Source: Heligmosomoides polygyrus polygyrus
Taxonomy: Eukaryota > Nematoda > Chromadorea > Rhabditida > Heligmosomidae
Length of the DNA stretch: 64,000 nt
Direction: 5' to 3'
NCBI GenBank assembly: GCA_947396885.1
Contig: OX377205.1
Coordinates: 69,474,969 to 69,538,968, forward strand
A program made the position numbers and the translations under genes. The notes beneath the pieces are model-generated. The model did no database searches. It was not told where the DNA came from and saw only the letters and a list, made by a program, of their open reading frames with translations. Below are positions 42,876-54,649 of the stretch, piece by piece. Numbering within the stretch: position 1 is the stretch's first letter; each line of letters starts with the position of its first letter.

Positions 42876-45227
42876 GACCGAATGGAAGGAGTGTAGTAGC
42901 TTATTGTTACCTGGTAGTAGCCGCACGAATATGAGCCACGATCCATCCGACAGCCCACAGCGCGACATCCGTAAGATTCTTGATTGCAGATGCATTGAAG
43001 GCAGTCCGCCGTGACGGCGTGCACTTTAATCAACATGGTTTTCCATGATTCGTTGCAAAACTAGGAGGTCCCAATTCAGTCTCCATCCTGCGGCTAAGAT
43101 AAGGATACGGACGACTGAAGAGTTGCTGGCTCACGCTCTTCAACAAGAACTCTCGGTCTGCTCGATATAAAAAAATTCATAGCTGATTGGGCTACAGATA
43201 GATACACAATTTTTACTATTCCTTGAAACACATCATAATTTGCCACAGAGTTTTCTGAGCAGTTTAATCTTTCTAAACAAATAAACAACTGAAGTTGTTG
43301 ACCAATTGCATATTCAGCGAATACCTACACAAAAGAGCACGATCTTCTCTTGCATAAACACTTGTGATCGTCGAATATGTGTGTACATCCTTTTCGGGTC
43401 AAATTACGAGCTCTTTAAACGAAGCTAGATATTTTCAAGGCAAATTGCGCACTTTTCAAAGATAATCGGGCACATGTCAGATGAATGTTCAGTTACGGTC
43501 GAAACCCCGCCAGCCAGGGCTCAAGCACACATCCACTGCCTTCCGGGCAGGTTGCTGTTCATGAAAAGTACAATATTTTTTTCTAGCAGCGAGCCTTCAT
43601 CCCAACCTTCTTCATTGTGCGCGACCAGCTCATCCCGATATTACGGCTGAGTGCTGATAGGCCACTGCAACGAGCGTGTTGTGTTCAGTCAAACAGTGCT
43701 GGTGGTGTATTGGGCTAACATTATGGCCGGAAAGTAGGGGATGCGAGTTCGATTCCTGCCTGGTACAGGAATTTTGATAGCACCTAAGCATCCATCTAAC
43801 AGCTTTGAACTTATAAAACAACGACAATAGGTTTCAACAAACATGAGCAGCCAAACTAGGCACTTTTCTACGCAAAATGGAGACTTTTCAAAGCATGGAC
43901 ACTTCTATTACCAAAGTAATCATCCTAAAACTCAAAACAAGCGCCTTCCGAAGAATAACCTGTGGCTCGACAACATTTACTTTTATTGCTTTCATTTCCT
44001 TTGAAGAACGATGATTCACATGCCCTATAAAGGTGCAGTCAGCTTTAGAACTCTATGAGTTTCGTATTTTTTCAAATCAGTGGACGATTAAGACGGATTT
44101 GAAAGTACAGAAAAGCAGAAATCTTCAACTATATTAAGGGGAGAGATCTCGCCATGCTCTCGACCAGCAAGTCGCAATTTTCCTTCGATTAATGGTAAAA
44201 ATTATGCTATGTGGAGCTACCCACCGTTGTTTGGTACAACAGAAACAATATCGATCGGCCAGCCGTTGATCCGTTGTATCGATTTTTGCCCAGAGTGGCA
44301 TGCATGAGAGGACTCAGCAAGAGCCTTTAGAGCAAGTATACCAAGTCGATTAGCTGATGGTTATTTATCGATTCTTGACAACTTAAGTGAAAATGGCGTG
44401 AATTTGTTAGTCGGTGGCTTCATAAAAAATAAGATTACTGTAAAATTCTTGTCACCAGTAGTCACACCGGGCGTAAGGCAGCATCACTGCTTGTGATATG
44501 ACAGGTTAGGAGTCCTTCACTATTGCATATGCTTGCTCATAGAGTGCTGGTTAGAAAATTTTGGGGAAATTGCAAGAGATTTGTGAACGTATCGAAAGCA
44601 GCAACCAGAAGAAGATTGACGATCATTTCCTGTAAAAGGCAATAAATTGTAGTTCTGTGCTCCCATGCAGTTGAAGGAAAGCTATCCCGATTTGATTCAA
44701 TGGAAACATCAAGTTTGTAATATACTGGGCGATACAGCTCTCTCAGAGAATACAATAAAACAGTAAATAAGCAAGGCAGAGGAGACTTCTCAGAGAAACG
44801 AAACTCAGCGGATTTATAGTACGCTGCTAACAAGTGGCACAACAACAGTTGTATGTATGTAGTCGGCTTCGCCCACTTTCCCCAAGTTGCTAAACTTACA
44901 CTTTCCGTGTTTGTCCGCTTCTTAAGTTTTCTGCTGAAAATTTCACCCATTCGATTATTTCAATTTTCGTGTGTTAGGTGTGCCAGCACTCATATCAAGA
45001 GCTTCTACGAAACGTGGCCTTTCCACGTACTGGAAGTGGCTTCACGTCACTTCGAAAAGGCAAAGTGTACGGCGTATCTCAAAAATGACAGCACTGGTGA
45101 CTTTTAGTTACCTAGCTGTTCGAACGACAAATAACTATAACGCAACTTCTTTTTCGGAAAACCCGCAAAGGGGTGGGAATGTCTAGAAAGTGACTAGCAG
45201 CGGTCGGCCGTCGAAGACTTCGGTGTT
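42876..45227. other. No gene recognised
   Basis: Contains the tRNA-like sequence near 43690-43790 and a 137-codon minus frame (44537-44950) without motifs. Otherwise unassigned. Confidence 0.5.
43690..43790 (+). repeat. tRNA-like sequence
   Basis: A B-box-like GAGTTCGATTCCTGCC at about 43744 lies downstream of GTATTGGGCTAACATTATGG. It resembles a decayed tRNA-related element; no clover-leaf fold is convincing. Confidence 0.25.
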
Positions 45228-45372
45228 CTCCTTCCCAGAGAACTCTGGCACTTATTTATAGCCCTCGTAAAATGGCAGGCCTGGTTGACTTGGACTGGAA
45301 ATCCGAACCAAGGACCTCGATTCGGGGTGCAGAAGACAACTGACGTCTCCTCCGACTGCTCCAAAACGCGCT
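45228..45372 (-). mobile_element. tRNA-derived SINE, 5' half
   Basis: A minus-strand fragment with AAATCCGAACCAAGGACCTC (reverse of the B-box region) and GACGTCTCCTCCGACTGCTC (reverse of the A-box region). The 3' half is absent. Confidence 0.65.
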
Positions 45373-45418
45373 CTGTGCGTTCGATACGTGAGGACGACTA
45401 ATCAGCCCCTTTATTTTC

Positions 45419-45525
45419 TACGGCTTCATGCTCGACGTTTCTGTATGTTCGCAGTCTCGAAACAGTACTTTCACTGAAGGTATGGAAGGCGCATTTCTAT
45501 TCAAGGGGGCGGGGTGGTGGGAGGA
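45419..45525. repeat. Dispersed direct repeat, copy 1
   Basis: TACGGCTTCATGCTCGACGT through CGCAGTCTCGAAACAGTACT to the G-rich GGGGGCGGGG corresponds closely to 48268-48375. Its nature is unknown. Confidence 0.7.
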
Positions 45526-45708
45526 GTGTTTCGAATTGAGCTGATTATTCAAAGTCCATATTAAGTCGAGTAGATGAACATAAGCCTGGAATCGGAGAGT
45601 GGTCAATGCCTTTTGAAATTGACTTATGAGGTGGATGTGGACGAAGGCGAGAACGAGCACGCCCTGTGGCCGCTTGAGGTGGCTTTTATAGGAAGGATTC
45701 CGATTCTA

Positions 45709-46973
45709 TTAGGTTGGAAAAAACGTCTTTTCATTTTTTTCAAAGATTTATTACTTCACACCTACAAAATCAAATCAATTGAAATAATCTCCATTTTGTT
45801 CCACTACACTCTTCCAAAGACTGGGTAATTTTCTAATTCCTCTCGCATAGAAGACTGCAGTTCTGGAAGTCGAACCATTGCTGAATCCAATTTTTGAGGT
45901 CGTCATCCGTTTCAAAATATTTCTCTCCAATTTCTTGCTTGAGAGCACGGAAAAGATGGTAGTCGGTAGGAGCGAGGTCAGGGCTATACGGTGGATGTGG
46001 CATTACCTCCCAGCCCAGCTCCTTTATTGTTTCTCTTGTGAGTCTTGCAACATGTGGCTTTGCATTGTCATGCAGGATCATCACCTTTGACTTCTCCGGC
46101 CTCTTTTCTTGGAGAGCTGCGGCGACTTTGTGGAGTTGGCCACTGTATGTGGCAGCAGTAAGTGTCTCTCCACTTCTGAGAGTTTCCCAGTAAATCACTC
46201 CTCTGATGTCCCACCAAACACTCAAGAGAATCTTCCTTTCGTGAACATTGGGCTTGAGATCAGGCTCAGAATTCTCTCCTTTTTGTACCCATTGTCTTTT
46301 TCTTCGGAAGTTGGCATGCAGAACCCAGGACTCATCGCCTGTCACAATCCGTGGCAGAAACGATTTTCTTTCGTATCTGGACAGAAGAGAAGCAGCGATG
46401 GAGAGCCGTTGACCTTTCTGAGTGTCTGACAGGGCATGTGGAATCCAAGCTCCAAATTTCCATGCAAAGCCAAGATTCTTCAGATGGATTCCCACTATCC
46501 TATGAGACACTTCGAGCTTCTCTGCCAGCTGACGTGTCGTCTGCCTACTATCGGTACGAAGAAGACGGAGTAGTTCAGTGTCGTCCAATTCAGTTGGTCT
46601 TCCTGACCTTGCTTTGTCCTCGAGTGAATAATCTCCCTTTGAAAACTTTCCGAACCATTCATAACAGGTGCGATAAGTAATAGATCCCAAGCCATATACA
46701 TCGTTAATTTGGTCGTCTGTCTGACGTGCTGTAGATCCTTTAATGAATTCATGAAGGATGACGTGTCGAAAATGGCCATGAGGTAGATCTGGCATTGAGT
46801 CCGGAAGATTGGATGGATAACGAAATACAAGAATTGTCTTGACCTATGTTCGCGTGCGAACGGTAGACAAGTGTGATAGGATTACGAAATCAGCAATCAA
46901 TATTGGCTAGCTCGTTTACAAGGAGCGCGGGAAAAAAATTTCGAAGTGTGAAGGGACTTTTTTTCCAACCTAA
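45709..46973. mobile_element. mariner transposon, structurally intact
   Basis: This is a 1265-bp element with inverted termini TTAGGTTGGAAAAAACGTC (left) and, read from the right, TTAGGTTGGAAAAAAAGTC. It is flanked by TA at 45707-45708 and 46974-46975, the hallmark target duplication. It contains one uninterrupted transposase frame on the minus strand. Size, termini and coding capacity are those of a complete mariner. Confidence 0.93.
45833..46795 (-). CDS. mariner transposase, intact 320-codon frame
   Basis: This is a cut-and-paste DNA transposase. The N-terminal half is a bipartite helix-turn-helix DNA-binding region (HVILHEFIKGSTARQTDDQI; GRPTELDDTELLRLLRTD; TTRQLAEKLEVSHRIVGIHL). The catalytic D,D34D residues are in place: IVTGDESWVLHANF, MILHDNAKPHVARL and PHPPYSPDLAPTDYHLFRAL. 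The linker motif WIPHALSD matches the mariner W-V-P-H-x-L block. It is slightly shorter than the usual 340-350 residues. The start at 46795 is the first in-frame ATG giving a sensible N-terminus. It may still be active, which sequence alone cannot prove. Confidence 0.93.
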   Translation of the reverse strand: MPDLPHGHFRHVILHEFIKGSTARQTDDQINDVYGLGSITYRTCYEWFGKFSKGDYSLEDKARSGRPTELDDTELLRLLRTDSRQTTRQLAEKLEVSHRIVGIHLKNLGFAWKFGAWIPHALSDTQKGQRLSIAASLLSRYERKSFLPRIVTGDESWVLHANFRRKRQWVQKGENSEPDLKPNVHERKILLSVWWDIRGVIYWETLRSGETLTAATYSGQLHKVAAALQEKRPEKSKVMILHDNAKPHVARLTRETIKELGWEVMPHPPYSPDLAPTDYHLFRALKQEIGEKYFETDDDLKNWIQQWFDFQNCSLLCERN

Positions 46974-47140
46974 TATTTGTCTGGAGTTACATCACTGCTG
47001 CAGTGTTTCTCGAACGGCATCGGATACGATATGAAATGAGATTTTAACAAAAGGATGTTCAACAATGACATCATGCGATGTGAATGCGGAATTTATTAGA
47101 TTGTCTACAACATGTATACAATACAATGATAATGATAATA

Positions 47141-48136
47141 TCAGGCTGTCGCAAATTTAATCGCCAAAACGGGTCGCTTACTTCAAACTGCTAAAACTCA
47201 GCTTAAACACAACTTTACTGATCAAAGCAAAAACCACCAGAATCTGTGCATTTTTGCTAACGAACACTGCCGGCCACAGTTTTTGCAAATTCTCATAAAT
47301 TTGGAAATAATCGCAGCAGTAAGACTCTGCTATGATTCCTGACCAGGTCGCAAAACGATGTAATGGATTACACCTTTACAACACCACCACAAAGTGTGCA
47401 TAACTTTTTTAGGGTGAAGGTGAGGTTAGGAAAGGATCTTGGAGGAGCACCCTTATCTACCCAGACAACTCCCCGTCCCCGTTATCGTATAGGACACATT
47501 TTCATCTGCAGCTATAATACGGCTTACACGAGGTTCATCCTTAAAGCGAACTAGCAGTTGGAGCTGGTGTCGAAAAGTGTCAGACGCTGCCCATCAGCTC
47601 TTGAGGCACCCACTTCGACATCTTCTTCACCTTGCGGTTCTCGCCAAATGTCTTGTACCGTATTATGATGTACGACGAGGTCCTCTGCTAACGTACGTGT
47701 ATTCGTCTCCGGATTTGCTTAGACGGCTCTCCTCAAAACTTCATCGTCAACCGACGACCTGCTTCTGCGACCCGGTTTTTTGTCGAGATTTATTCGCCAG
47801 AAGCGAACTTTGTAAAGCAGAGTCTGACCGTTCGTTCGCAAGGACAGACCATAACAAAAACCCTGCTAAGGTTACGAGACGCCTCTATCGCAGATTCTCC
47901 CAATTTATATTCGTAAAGCATGATGACTCGACGGTCGCGTCGGTTCATGAGTTTACGGAGCCATGGGAAAGGTCGGCTAGAAAGATTAGATAGGCATTCA
48001 CATATGTTTTTAGAAAGAGCAGGAGAAAACCGATGGAAGCGTATATGTGGCTTTCCCTAAGACGGAATGATTTAGGGTAAAAAACGTATTTCTGTATACA
48101 TATCTCGAAGCGGAGGTTAATTTTGCGACAACTTAA
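47141..48136 (-). pseudogene. mariner (SETMAR-like group) element, dead
   Basis: The inverted termini are TCAGGCTGTCGCAAATTTAA (left) and, from the right, TTAAGTTGTCGCAAAATTAA, with TA flanks at 47139-47140 and 48137-48138. On the minus strand, over several frames, one reads EYKLGESAIEASRNLSRVF, RSSVDDEVLRRAV and NTRTLAEDLVVHHNTVQDI, then decayed catalytic-domain remnants (KWVPQELMGSV; GVVWVDKGAPPRSFPNLTF). The second and third catalytic blocks are missing, in keeping with the short length of 996 bp. Confidence 0.8.
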
Positions 48137-48267
48137 TATTATACATACAATATAATGGGAGAATGGTTCATGGTAAACTGTCTGAGAATACATCCTCAGG
48201 TCACGCAATTTCCGTTAAACTCCTGCGACGCTTAGCCTCAAAAACTCCCAAGACGAGAAGTTAGTTA

Positions 48268-48375
48268 GTTTTATACGGCTTCAAGCTTTGGTGTTTCTCT
48301 ATATTCGCAGTCTCGAAACAGACTTTCACTGAAGTGATCGGAGGAGCATTCCTTTTACGAGGGGAGGGGAAGTCG
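48268..48375. repeat. Dispersed direct repeat, copy 2
   Basis: TACGGCTTCAAGCTTTGGTG, CGCAGTCTCGAAACAGACTT and GAGGGGAGGGGAAG match copy 1 at 45419-45525 in the same orientation. The two mariner elements lie between the copies. Confidence 0.7.
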
Positions 48376-50784
48376 TGCTGAGAAAAAGTACTGGGGTTGC
48401 AGGATACCCTATACTCAACCCCAGATTACGTCAGGGCCACTGCAATAAAGCTCAATTTTGCGTACAGTCCAGACCTGCCCAGTTGGAAAAGCTCCAGATC
48501 GTTGATGAAGCTTTTTGGAGGGAGAGAAAACCGGAAAAGTTTTGCTGACGATCGTAGAAAAGACGACGTTATCTTCAATGTATTGAACACGGCTCCTATG
48601 TATTGATAAAAGAGATGGGAATTCCGGATAATTCTCACATGAAAAGGCTCACTGTCAGTGTCTTATTGTTATTTCAGCAGAACGAGTGCTCCGACACATC
48701 CTTCAGACAGTTTGACGGCGGCTCCTTTTTCTTATCCGGCGCCTGCAACGTCTTCCAACCATTCTTACAGTATTTCATAAAATAGACAGCCTACCTTCCT
48801 CTTACTCTTCTTGTCAGTCTCCTTCGACTCTCTCTCCTTATTCTTTTCCTGCTTCTACACCGGTCTGTCGTAGTTCTCCATATACTCGGTCACTTCCTTG
48901 TGTATCGCCATACCATTCACTACGACCCCCGCTTTGACTTCTCACCGATGCCTTAACACTCTTGCCTCGTTAGGGTTGGCATCATCGTTTACGGGGTTCG
49001 CACCTGCCGTCTTCATGATCCTTGCGTGGGTCGCTTTACCAGGATCGACTATCGATTTCGAAGCGTGTTGAAAGGGAGTGGCGAAGAGCGACGGGAGAAC
49101 CGCCTGCAAGGGAAGGGCATAGAAGAATACTTATGAGGGGTCGGGGGTAGCACTGGACAAAGTCGTCCACCTGGTCAAACTGTCTCGCTGCCCACTGCTC
49201 GCACTGCATCAACATGGCACGTGGGTCTCGTCTAGGCTGCTCACATGGCGGTGGAACAGAGCAGAATGGGCTTGGGGAAGGCTGAAGAACGTCTGCTTCT
49301 GCGCAACTTCAAATAATAATTGCACTAATAACACAACGACACGTAGTGTAAGCTTCAACTTTAAATTGACGATAGCAAGACGTATGGAATTTATAACTTC
49401 ATAATTGTAGGACGGGGCGCTGTATATGTATCTTTTGAGAAGACTCGCAAAAAGCATGCCGTTCCGTCAAGCTACAACGCTTTCGAAAAATTCCTGCACG
49501 TCCATAAGACTCCATGACAAATAACTGCTTTAGACGTTACCCGAAGTTTAGTTGCTAGTTGGTGCTAGTATAATAGTCAGGTGCACATTCTGTGCTTTGT
49601 TGTTTGACTGTTTTCATTTTTGTTTTTTTTTGCGTATAGTAACCACGAATTTAATCGTGTACTAAATAACGGTAATAAATAAATATATAAGGTTGATCAG
49701 AAAGCGTTGTGCCGCATGACATTCATCATTTCTATCTTTTACAAGTGCTCCGACACGCTTAACGGCGTATCTCGCACTTGCGAGCTTCGCGCGACTTTGC
49801 AGCATTACTGAACTATGGAAAGTAGTTTTGTAAAACATAAAATTCGCTAACATCTAGGACCTGGTGCGTACTTTATCGGCATCAAGCCGTTCACCACTTC
49901 GGTACCTTCATCATAAACATTCTCTCCCGACCGGCCATTAACGTCATTTGTTTGTGTTGCGCAGTACTTCTGCCGCTCAGGTTGCTCCTCCACAACCGTT
50001 CTCATGCTCTAGCGTTTCCAGATATCGTTGGCATGTCTTCCGAAGCCATGTTCCTCCTCACTCGTTTCTTCTTGCTGGATCCAATTGCTGGTCCGCCTTT
50101 ACAGGTGTTCCTTCCCCCTATTTAGTCCTCCACCTTCCTGGTCGCAACTCCTGGCCCACTTCTTTGTTTTCACTATTGGCCCCCTACTTCACTTTTCTTG
50201 CTGGTTTCCCGTCCTGGCCCTCCTCCAGGTTGTTCCTTTTCTTCCTGGTCGTTCTCCTCCTCCACCCTAGATGTCCCCTTACTGCCCTTCTCCACCACCC
50301 CCTTAGTGATCCTCCTATGCACACGCCAGACGTCGGTGACACTCGTTGCGCGACGTCTTCTGGATCCAGAAGCTCAGAAGCGCGTGCAGTCGCCGCTGTA
50401 TCGAGCATGAGGAGGCCATGTATATGGCAGATTCCTTGTTCTCCGTATGAATTCCCTTACGGCTCTCTTCTTGTTGGTTCCCCGATGGATCCCCTTGCTG
50501 ATCCTCCTTACTGTCTTCCCCCTTATTGGTAACTTCCTACTTGTCTCTCTTCATTGCCTAAACCCTCCTTGGTGCCACCTCCTGGCATGCTTCATTGTTC
50601 CGCCTACCGACTCATCCACCCCATCCCGATGTCTCCTCCAGGTCGCTCCCCTCCTGGTCGCTGTCGGTTCGCCACCCTCAAAGTCCCCCTTCTATTCTCA
50701 CCACTTTAGCGGTCTTCTCATGCTAATGGCACGAGGTCGGCTTCTGAATCTGAACGCTCAGAAACGCGCGTAGGTGCTGTTGTG
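48376..50784. other. No gene recognised; C/T-rich repeat-like part
   Basis: From about 50000 to 50760 the plus strand is C/T-rich and holds degenerate copies of the ACGTCTTCTGGATCC-type motif of the tandem repeat at 37690. Its long frame (49948-50532) reflects the composition bias. Confidence 0.5.
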
Positions 50785-50848
50785 TTAAGCGGTAAAGGGC
50801 TGCCCTCCCCGCAGCGACATCCCAGGTTCAATAGCAAATTTCGTCAGC
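50785..50848 (+). repeat. tRNA-like sequence
   Basis: GTTAAGCGGTAAAGGGCTGC (A-box-like) followed by CCCAGGTTCAATAGC (B-box-like) suggests a tRNA-related fragment just before a 52-bp tandem duplication. Confidence 0.3.
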
Positions 50849-50943
50849 GCTGTAGATGATGAGACGTACCTCACCTAGGTTAGATCACTCGACCACTCTC
50901 GCTGTGGATGATGAGGCGTATCTCACTTAGGTTAGATCACTCA
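50849..50943. repeat. 52-bp tandem duplication
   Basis: GCTGTAGATGATGAGACGTA...TTAGATCACTC is repeated from 50901 as GCTGTGGATGATGAGGCGTA...TTAGATCACTC with few changes. Confidence 0.85.
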
Positions 50944-53111
50944 GACGTCATCGACCTCTAAATCAATTATATAGTGGTAGATAGAAGATTATTAAGCGCC
51001 TCTGTGTTACTCATTCACAAAGTTGGATTGTCCTAAATGATAACGGTTATTTCTTATCCTGGACAGAGTTTTGAGTCTGTATTCCGGGAATGTTGTACTG
51101 CCTTCCGCATAGGAATGAAGAACAGTTTCTTCAGCTTTTGCCTTTGTCATAGAATCGGATGGATAAACTAGCCAGTCAGTAAGGAGAAGCGAATATTCTC
51201 TAATTGCTAATGACTGGCTTGTTTATTCGGCGTAGTGTTCTAACGGTGGAGCACTGCGCCTCTGAAGAGGACGACAAGATTAAAACGTCAGGCCGACAAT
51301 GATAAAAGTTCGACCTAAAAATGTCGTTGGCGGAGGAACACACTGAAATATGGTACAATCATTGGCCTTCAATCGATACTGATCCGCAATGATTGATTGT
51401 TGTCGTTTACATATTCTACAGGTTGTTTGTCAAAAAGCTGTCTTCAAGGAGTGACGAAAAGCGTTGTGACGAGTCGCAGTGTTCGTATCTGTTCGTGTCC
51501 ACCAATGCTCAACATATTCTTGCGGGTCAGGTGTCGCTTACCAAGTTGACGACGATAGCGATTTTCGCGTGTCTGGCCCGTGGGGCGAATGCGACACGAC
51601 ATATCGTGATCAGGATCAAGCATCGGGTTCAATTTTTGCTGAAAATTTACGACCCCACCCCCACCCCCCCCCCCCCTCCGAAGCTTAACTCGTACGACCT
51701 CCCTCCCTGCCTCTGCCACTGCTTTGTTTTCTATATGTCTTGATTTCTTCAACGTTCTATGTGGTTTTTGAACCCTTTAATAGGTTCTTCTGATCAGGTG
51801 CGGCTTCGACACTGAAAAGATTCGCGAGAGTTCCCTAAGCAATACATGTTTCGAGAACACAGTAAAATTCCTTAAAGTTTGAATGCTATTTTTCAACACC
51901 TCAAAATAAAGATTTTCTGGTAGCAGTTTTCCATTCATCACTGTTCAATTTCTGGAGTTTTTTTTTCAAGACGTCATGGACGCGACACATTTTCCATCTA
52001 AAGGAACGACTTCTGCATCTGAAGGTGTATTGTATAAAATTTCGAGTGTTAATTACTGATGGCGACTTAAGTGCTTTCGCTAGAATTTTTTGAAGCGCTC
52101 TTCGAATCGATTACGGAGCAAAAAACGAATGGTGGAGAATGGAATTCCCATGAAAATATTGTTCTCCCATCCTATGGAAACATCACAAAAAATTAAAATG
52201 ACGCCTACAAAAATCCAAGCCCTGTGTATCGTCCAGCAAAAAAAAGCTTCTCCGCAGCGATGACAGAGGTGCGATGATGATATGATTAGGATGGATCGTA
52301 TACAAAATTCTCGTTTTTCATGAAAACAAAATTATTTTTTAGCCGAATCAGATAACCTATACGGATAAAATTCTGCCACAGAAACTTCCAAGTTTTGATC
52401 AATACACAGTGAAAAAAATCACGATTTTCTGGAATCAGTGGAGGAGATTTGCTTTCTTATCATATAAAAACCGATTTCCAAAAAGGGGGCCGAAAATCGA
52501 CCAGAAATCGAACCCCTCCCCAACCGCGCATGAAAACCCCTTTTTTATAAAATGATTCGTAAATGCTGTGAAAGCGCGTTTCTTCTAGTTTTCGATGAGT
52601 ACGTGAAATCACTCCGATGATGACGGTGAAGAGTTCATAAAGTTGTTAATAACCCAGGTAATTTTTCGAAATTCAAAAATCCCTCTAACTCTTCAGAAAA
52701 ATTATTTTTTATTTTAGGAAAAGAATAATAAATTAAAATTTGCTTTGAAGCACGGCAAACAGGCACATATAGCGCATTAGAAGATCAAGTCGCGTCATGC
52801 TCTCGCCGCAACATTTATTTGATTGATAGTGTGAATGCCATTTATGTTAACCATCAAAGTAGGATATTGTGTTTTTTTTACAGCGCCTCTTGTTGTATCG
52901 TTAACAGGTGTCAAACTCTCTGCGTACGAAACTCTACTATTAACCGAATCAAAATCGCGAGTCCTGGCGGAGGGCATGGCGCAACCTTGGTTTTCACACA
53001 AAAAAAAGCCGCCTTCCTGTTCTTTAACACAAGTTTTGATCCATTATTTTTCCTCAAAAATAAAATTTTCATAACATTTCGAGAAATGTGTTCATCTACT
53101 GGGTATCTGTA
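50944..53111. other. No gene recognised
   Basis: Includes a C-run at about 51655-51677 and an A/T-rich stretch (51900-52750). No gene was supported. Confidence 0.5.
51169..51232. repeat. Small inverted repeat
   Basis: AAACTAGCCAGTCAGTAA and TAATGACTGGCTTGTTT form imperfect 17-bp arms around about 30 bases. Confidence 0.5.
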
Positions 53112-54332
53112 CAGGGTGTCTCACAAAAATGTATACACTGCTTGAAAGGTGATAACTTTGTTCATAGTGAAGATACCGAAAAAGTTGAAATCTTAAGAAA
53201 ATAGAAATTTTCTGACGTATGAGTGGCATGGAATGCGCCATACACTCGTCTGAAATACCCTCGATTGATTCCGTTTCTCTTGACGTGTTATAATTCTTCA
53301 CAAAGTGATTCACAAGGCGTTTCGTTTGTTTTGTGCTTATTTTAGAGTTTAAAACTTAATTACACATTATAGCTTGCGAAAAATGGAGGGTTTTCTAAAA
53401 AGTAAAGGTACTGTGTGAAGGGTTGTAACATTGCTGCTAGTAAAGCATTTGGAGGTATTTAAGACTAACATGAAAGCGCAGTGCAACGGGATTACTGTGG
53501 TGTGCAAATAGTCAAGCTTGCGCCATGCACTTGTCTGAAACCTTCCATTCAAGCCTCGATTGGTTGTGCATGGGCTGAATGCTTGTTACGGTCTTGTGCT
53601 GTGCTTTTTTAAAATGTTTTCCGTCTTCCAGCAGCTGCAGCTATGCCAATAATCTCCCGATTCAGCTTAAATGTTGCTTCATTCGTCCACAGAATGCGTC
53701 TTGTAAAATGCGGCTCCTGCTCACATTTAAATCGTACAATCAATAAACTCGCATGTAACCTGTCTTTCACGAAGTTGTCGAGTTTAAAACATTAAACGAA
53801 GCACAGCACAGGTTAATATGACCAAGTAGCAACAAGACTGTAGCAAGCATTCAGCCCGTGCACAACCAATTGAGGCTTAAATGCAAAGTTTCAGACAAGT
53901 GCATGGCGCAATCTTGACTGATTGCATACCACAGTAATTCCGTTGCCCTGCGCTTTCATTCGAGTTTCAAATATTTTCAAATGCTTTACTAGCAGCAATG
54001 TTACAACCCTACATAAAGTACCTTTATTTTTTAGAATACCCTCCATTTTTCGCAAGCAATAATGTGCAATTAAGTTCTAAACTCTGAAATGAGCACAAAT
54101 CAATTAAAACGTCTTGTTTGTGAAGAAATTATAACATACCAAGCAAAACACAATCAATCGAGTGTAAAATGGAAAATTTCAGACGAGTGCATGTCGCATT
54201 CCATGCCAATCATACGTCAGAAAACTTCTATTTTCTTAAGCATTCATATGAGCTTTTAACTTCTTCAGTACCTCCACTATGAACAAAGTTATCACCTTTC
54301 AAACAGTGTACACATTTTTTAAGATACCCCGT
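53112..54332. mobile_element. 1.2-kb foldback transposon with a transposase remnant
   Basis: The left half (from CAGGGTGTCTCACAAAAATG) and right half (reading from the right, GGGGTATCTTAAAAAATGTG) are imperfect inverted copies over about 500 bases each. Both halves share blocks such as GATAACTTTGTTCATAGTG and TAACATTGCTGCTAGTAAAG. The unpaired centre (about 53600-53800) reads on the minus strand EPHFTRRILWTNEATFKLNR. That looks like the first catalytic block of an IS630/Tc1-type DDE transposase with Asp replaced by Asn. It is probably a deletion derivative of a larger DNA transposon. Confidence 0.75.
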
Positions 54333-54649
54333 ATCAAAAAGTTCCTAGTTCTGACATGACTATCGATTAGGAAGAAAGCCGACCGCAGTCGAAAGGACAT
54401 CGACATCGTCCTCAGCATTCTGAATAATCTCTTTGGACGAAGATTGCATGAACCACATACTATTCTTATTAAAATAATACAAAATCGCGCATCATTGAGC
54501 GACATTGTCGTCAACGTGTTAGTTCCGTATGCCCCACACATCGGCACACTTGAAAGCAAATCGTTCCGCGAAGACAAAACACAGTGATAACCTACGAGAG
54601 GACAAAGTTGTTCTTCAGTTCCCTTTTGGGGGATGCCAACCGTTGTTGT

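Noticed and set aside
49948..50532. 194-codon plus-strand frame rich in Pro, Ser and Leu
   Set aside because: It is explained by C/T-rich repeat composition; other frames in the same stretch are also open.
51479..51688. Frame with GPWGECD resembling a thrombospondin repeat
   Set aside because: The required cysteines and tryptophans are missing; a chance resemblance next to a poly-C tract.
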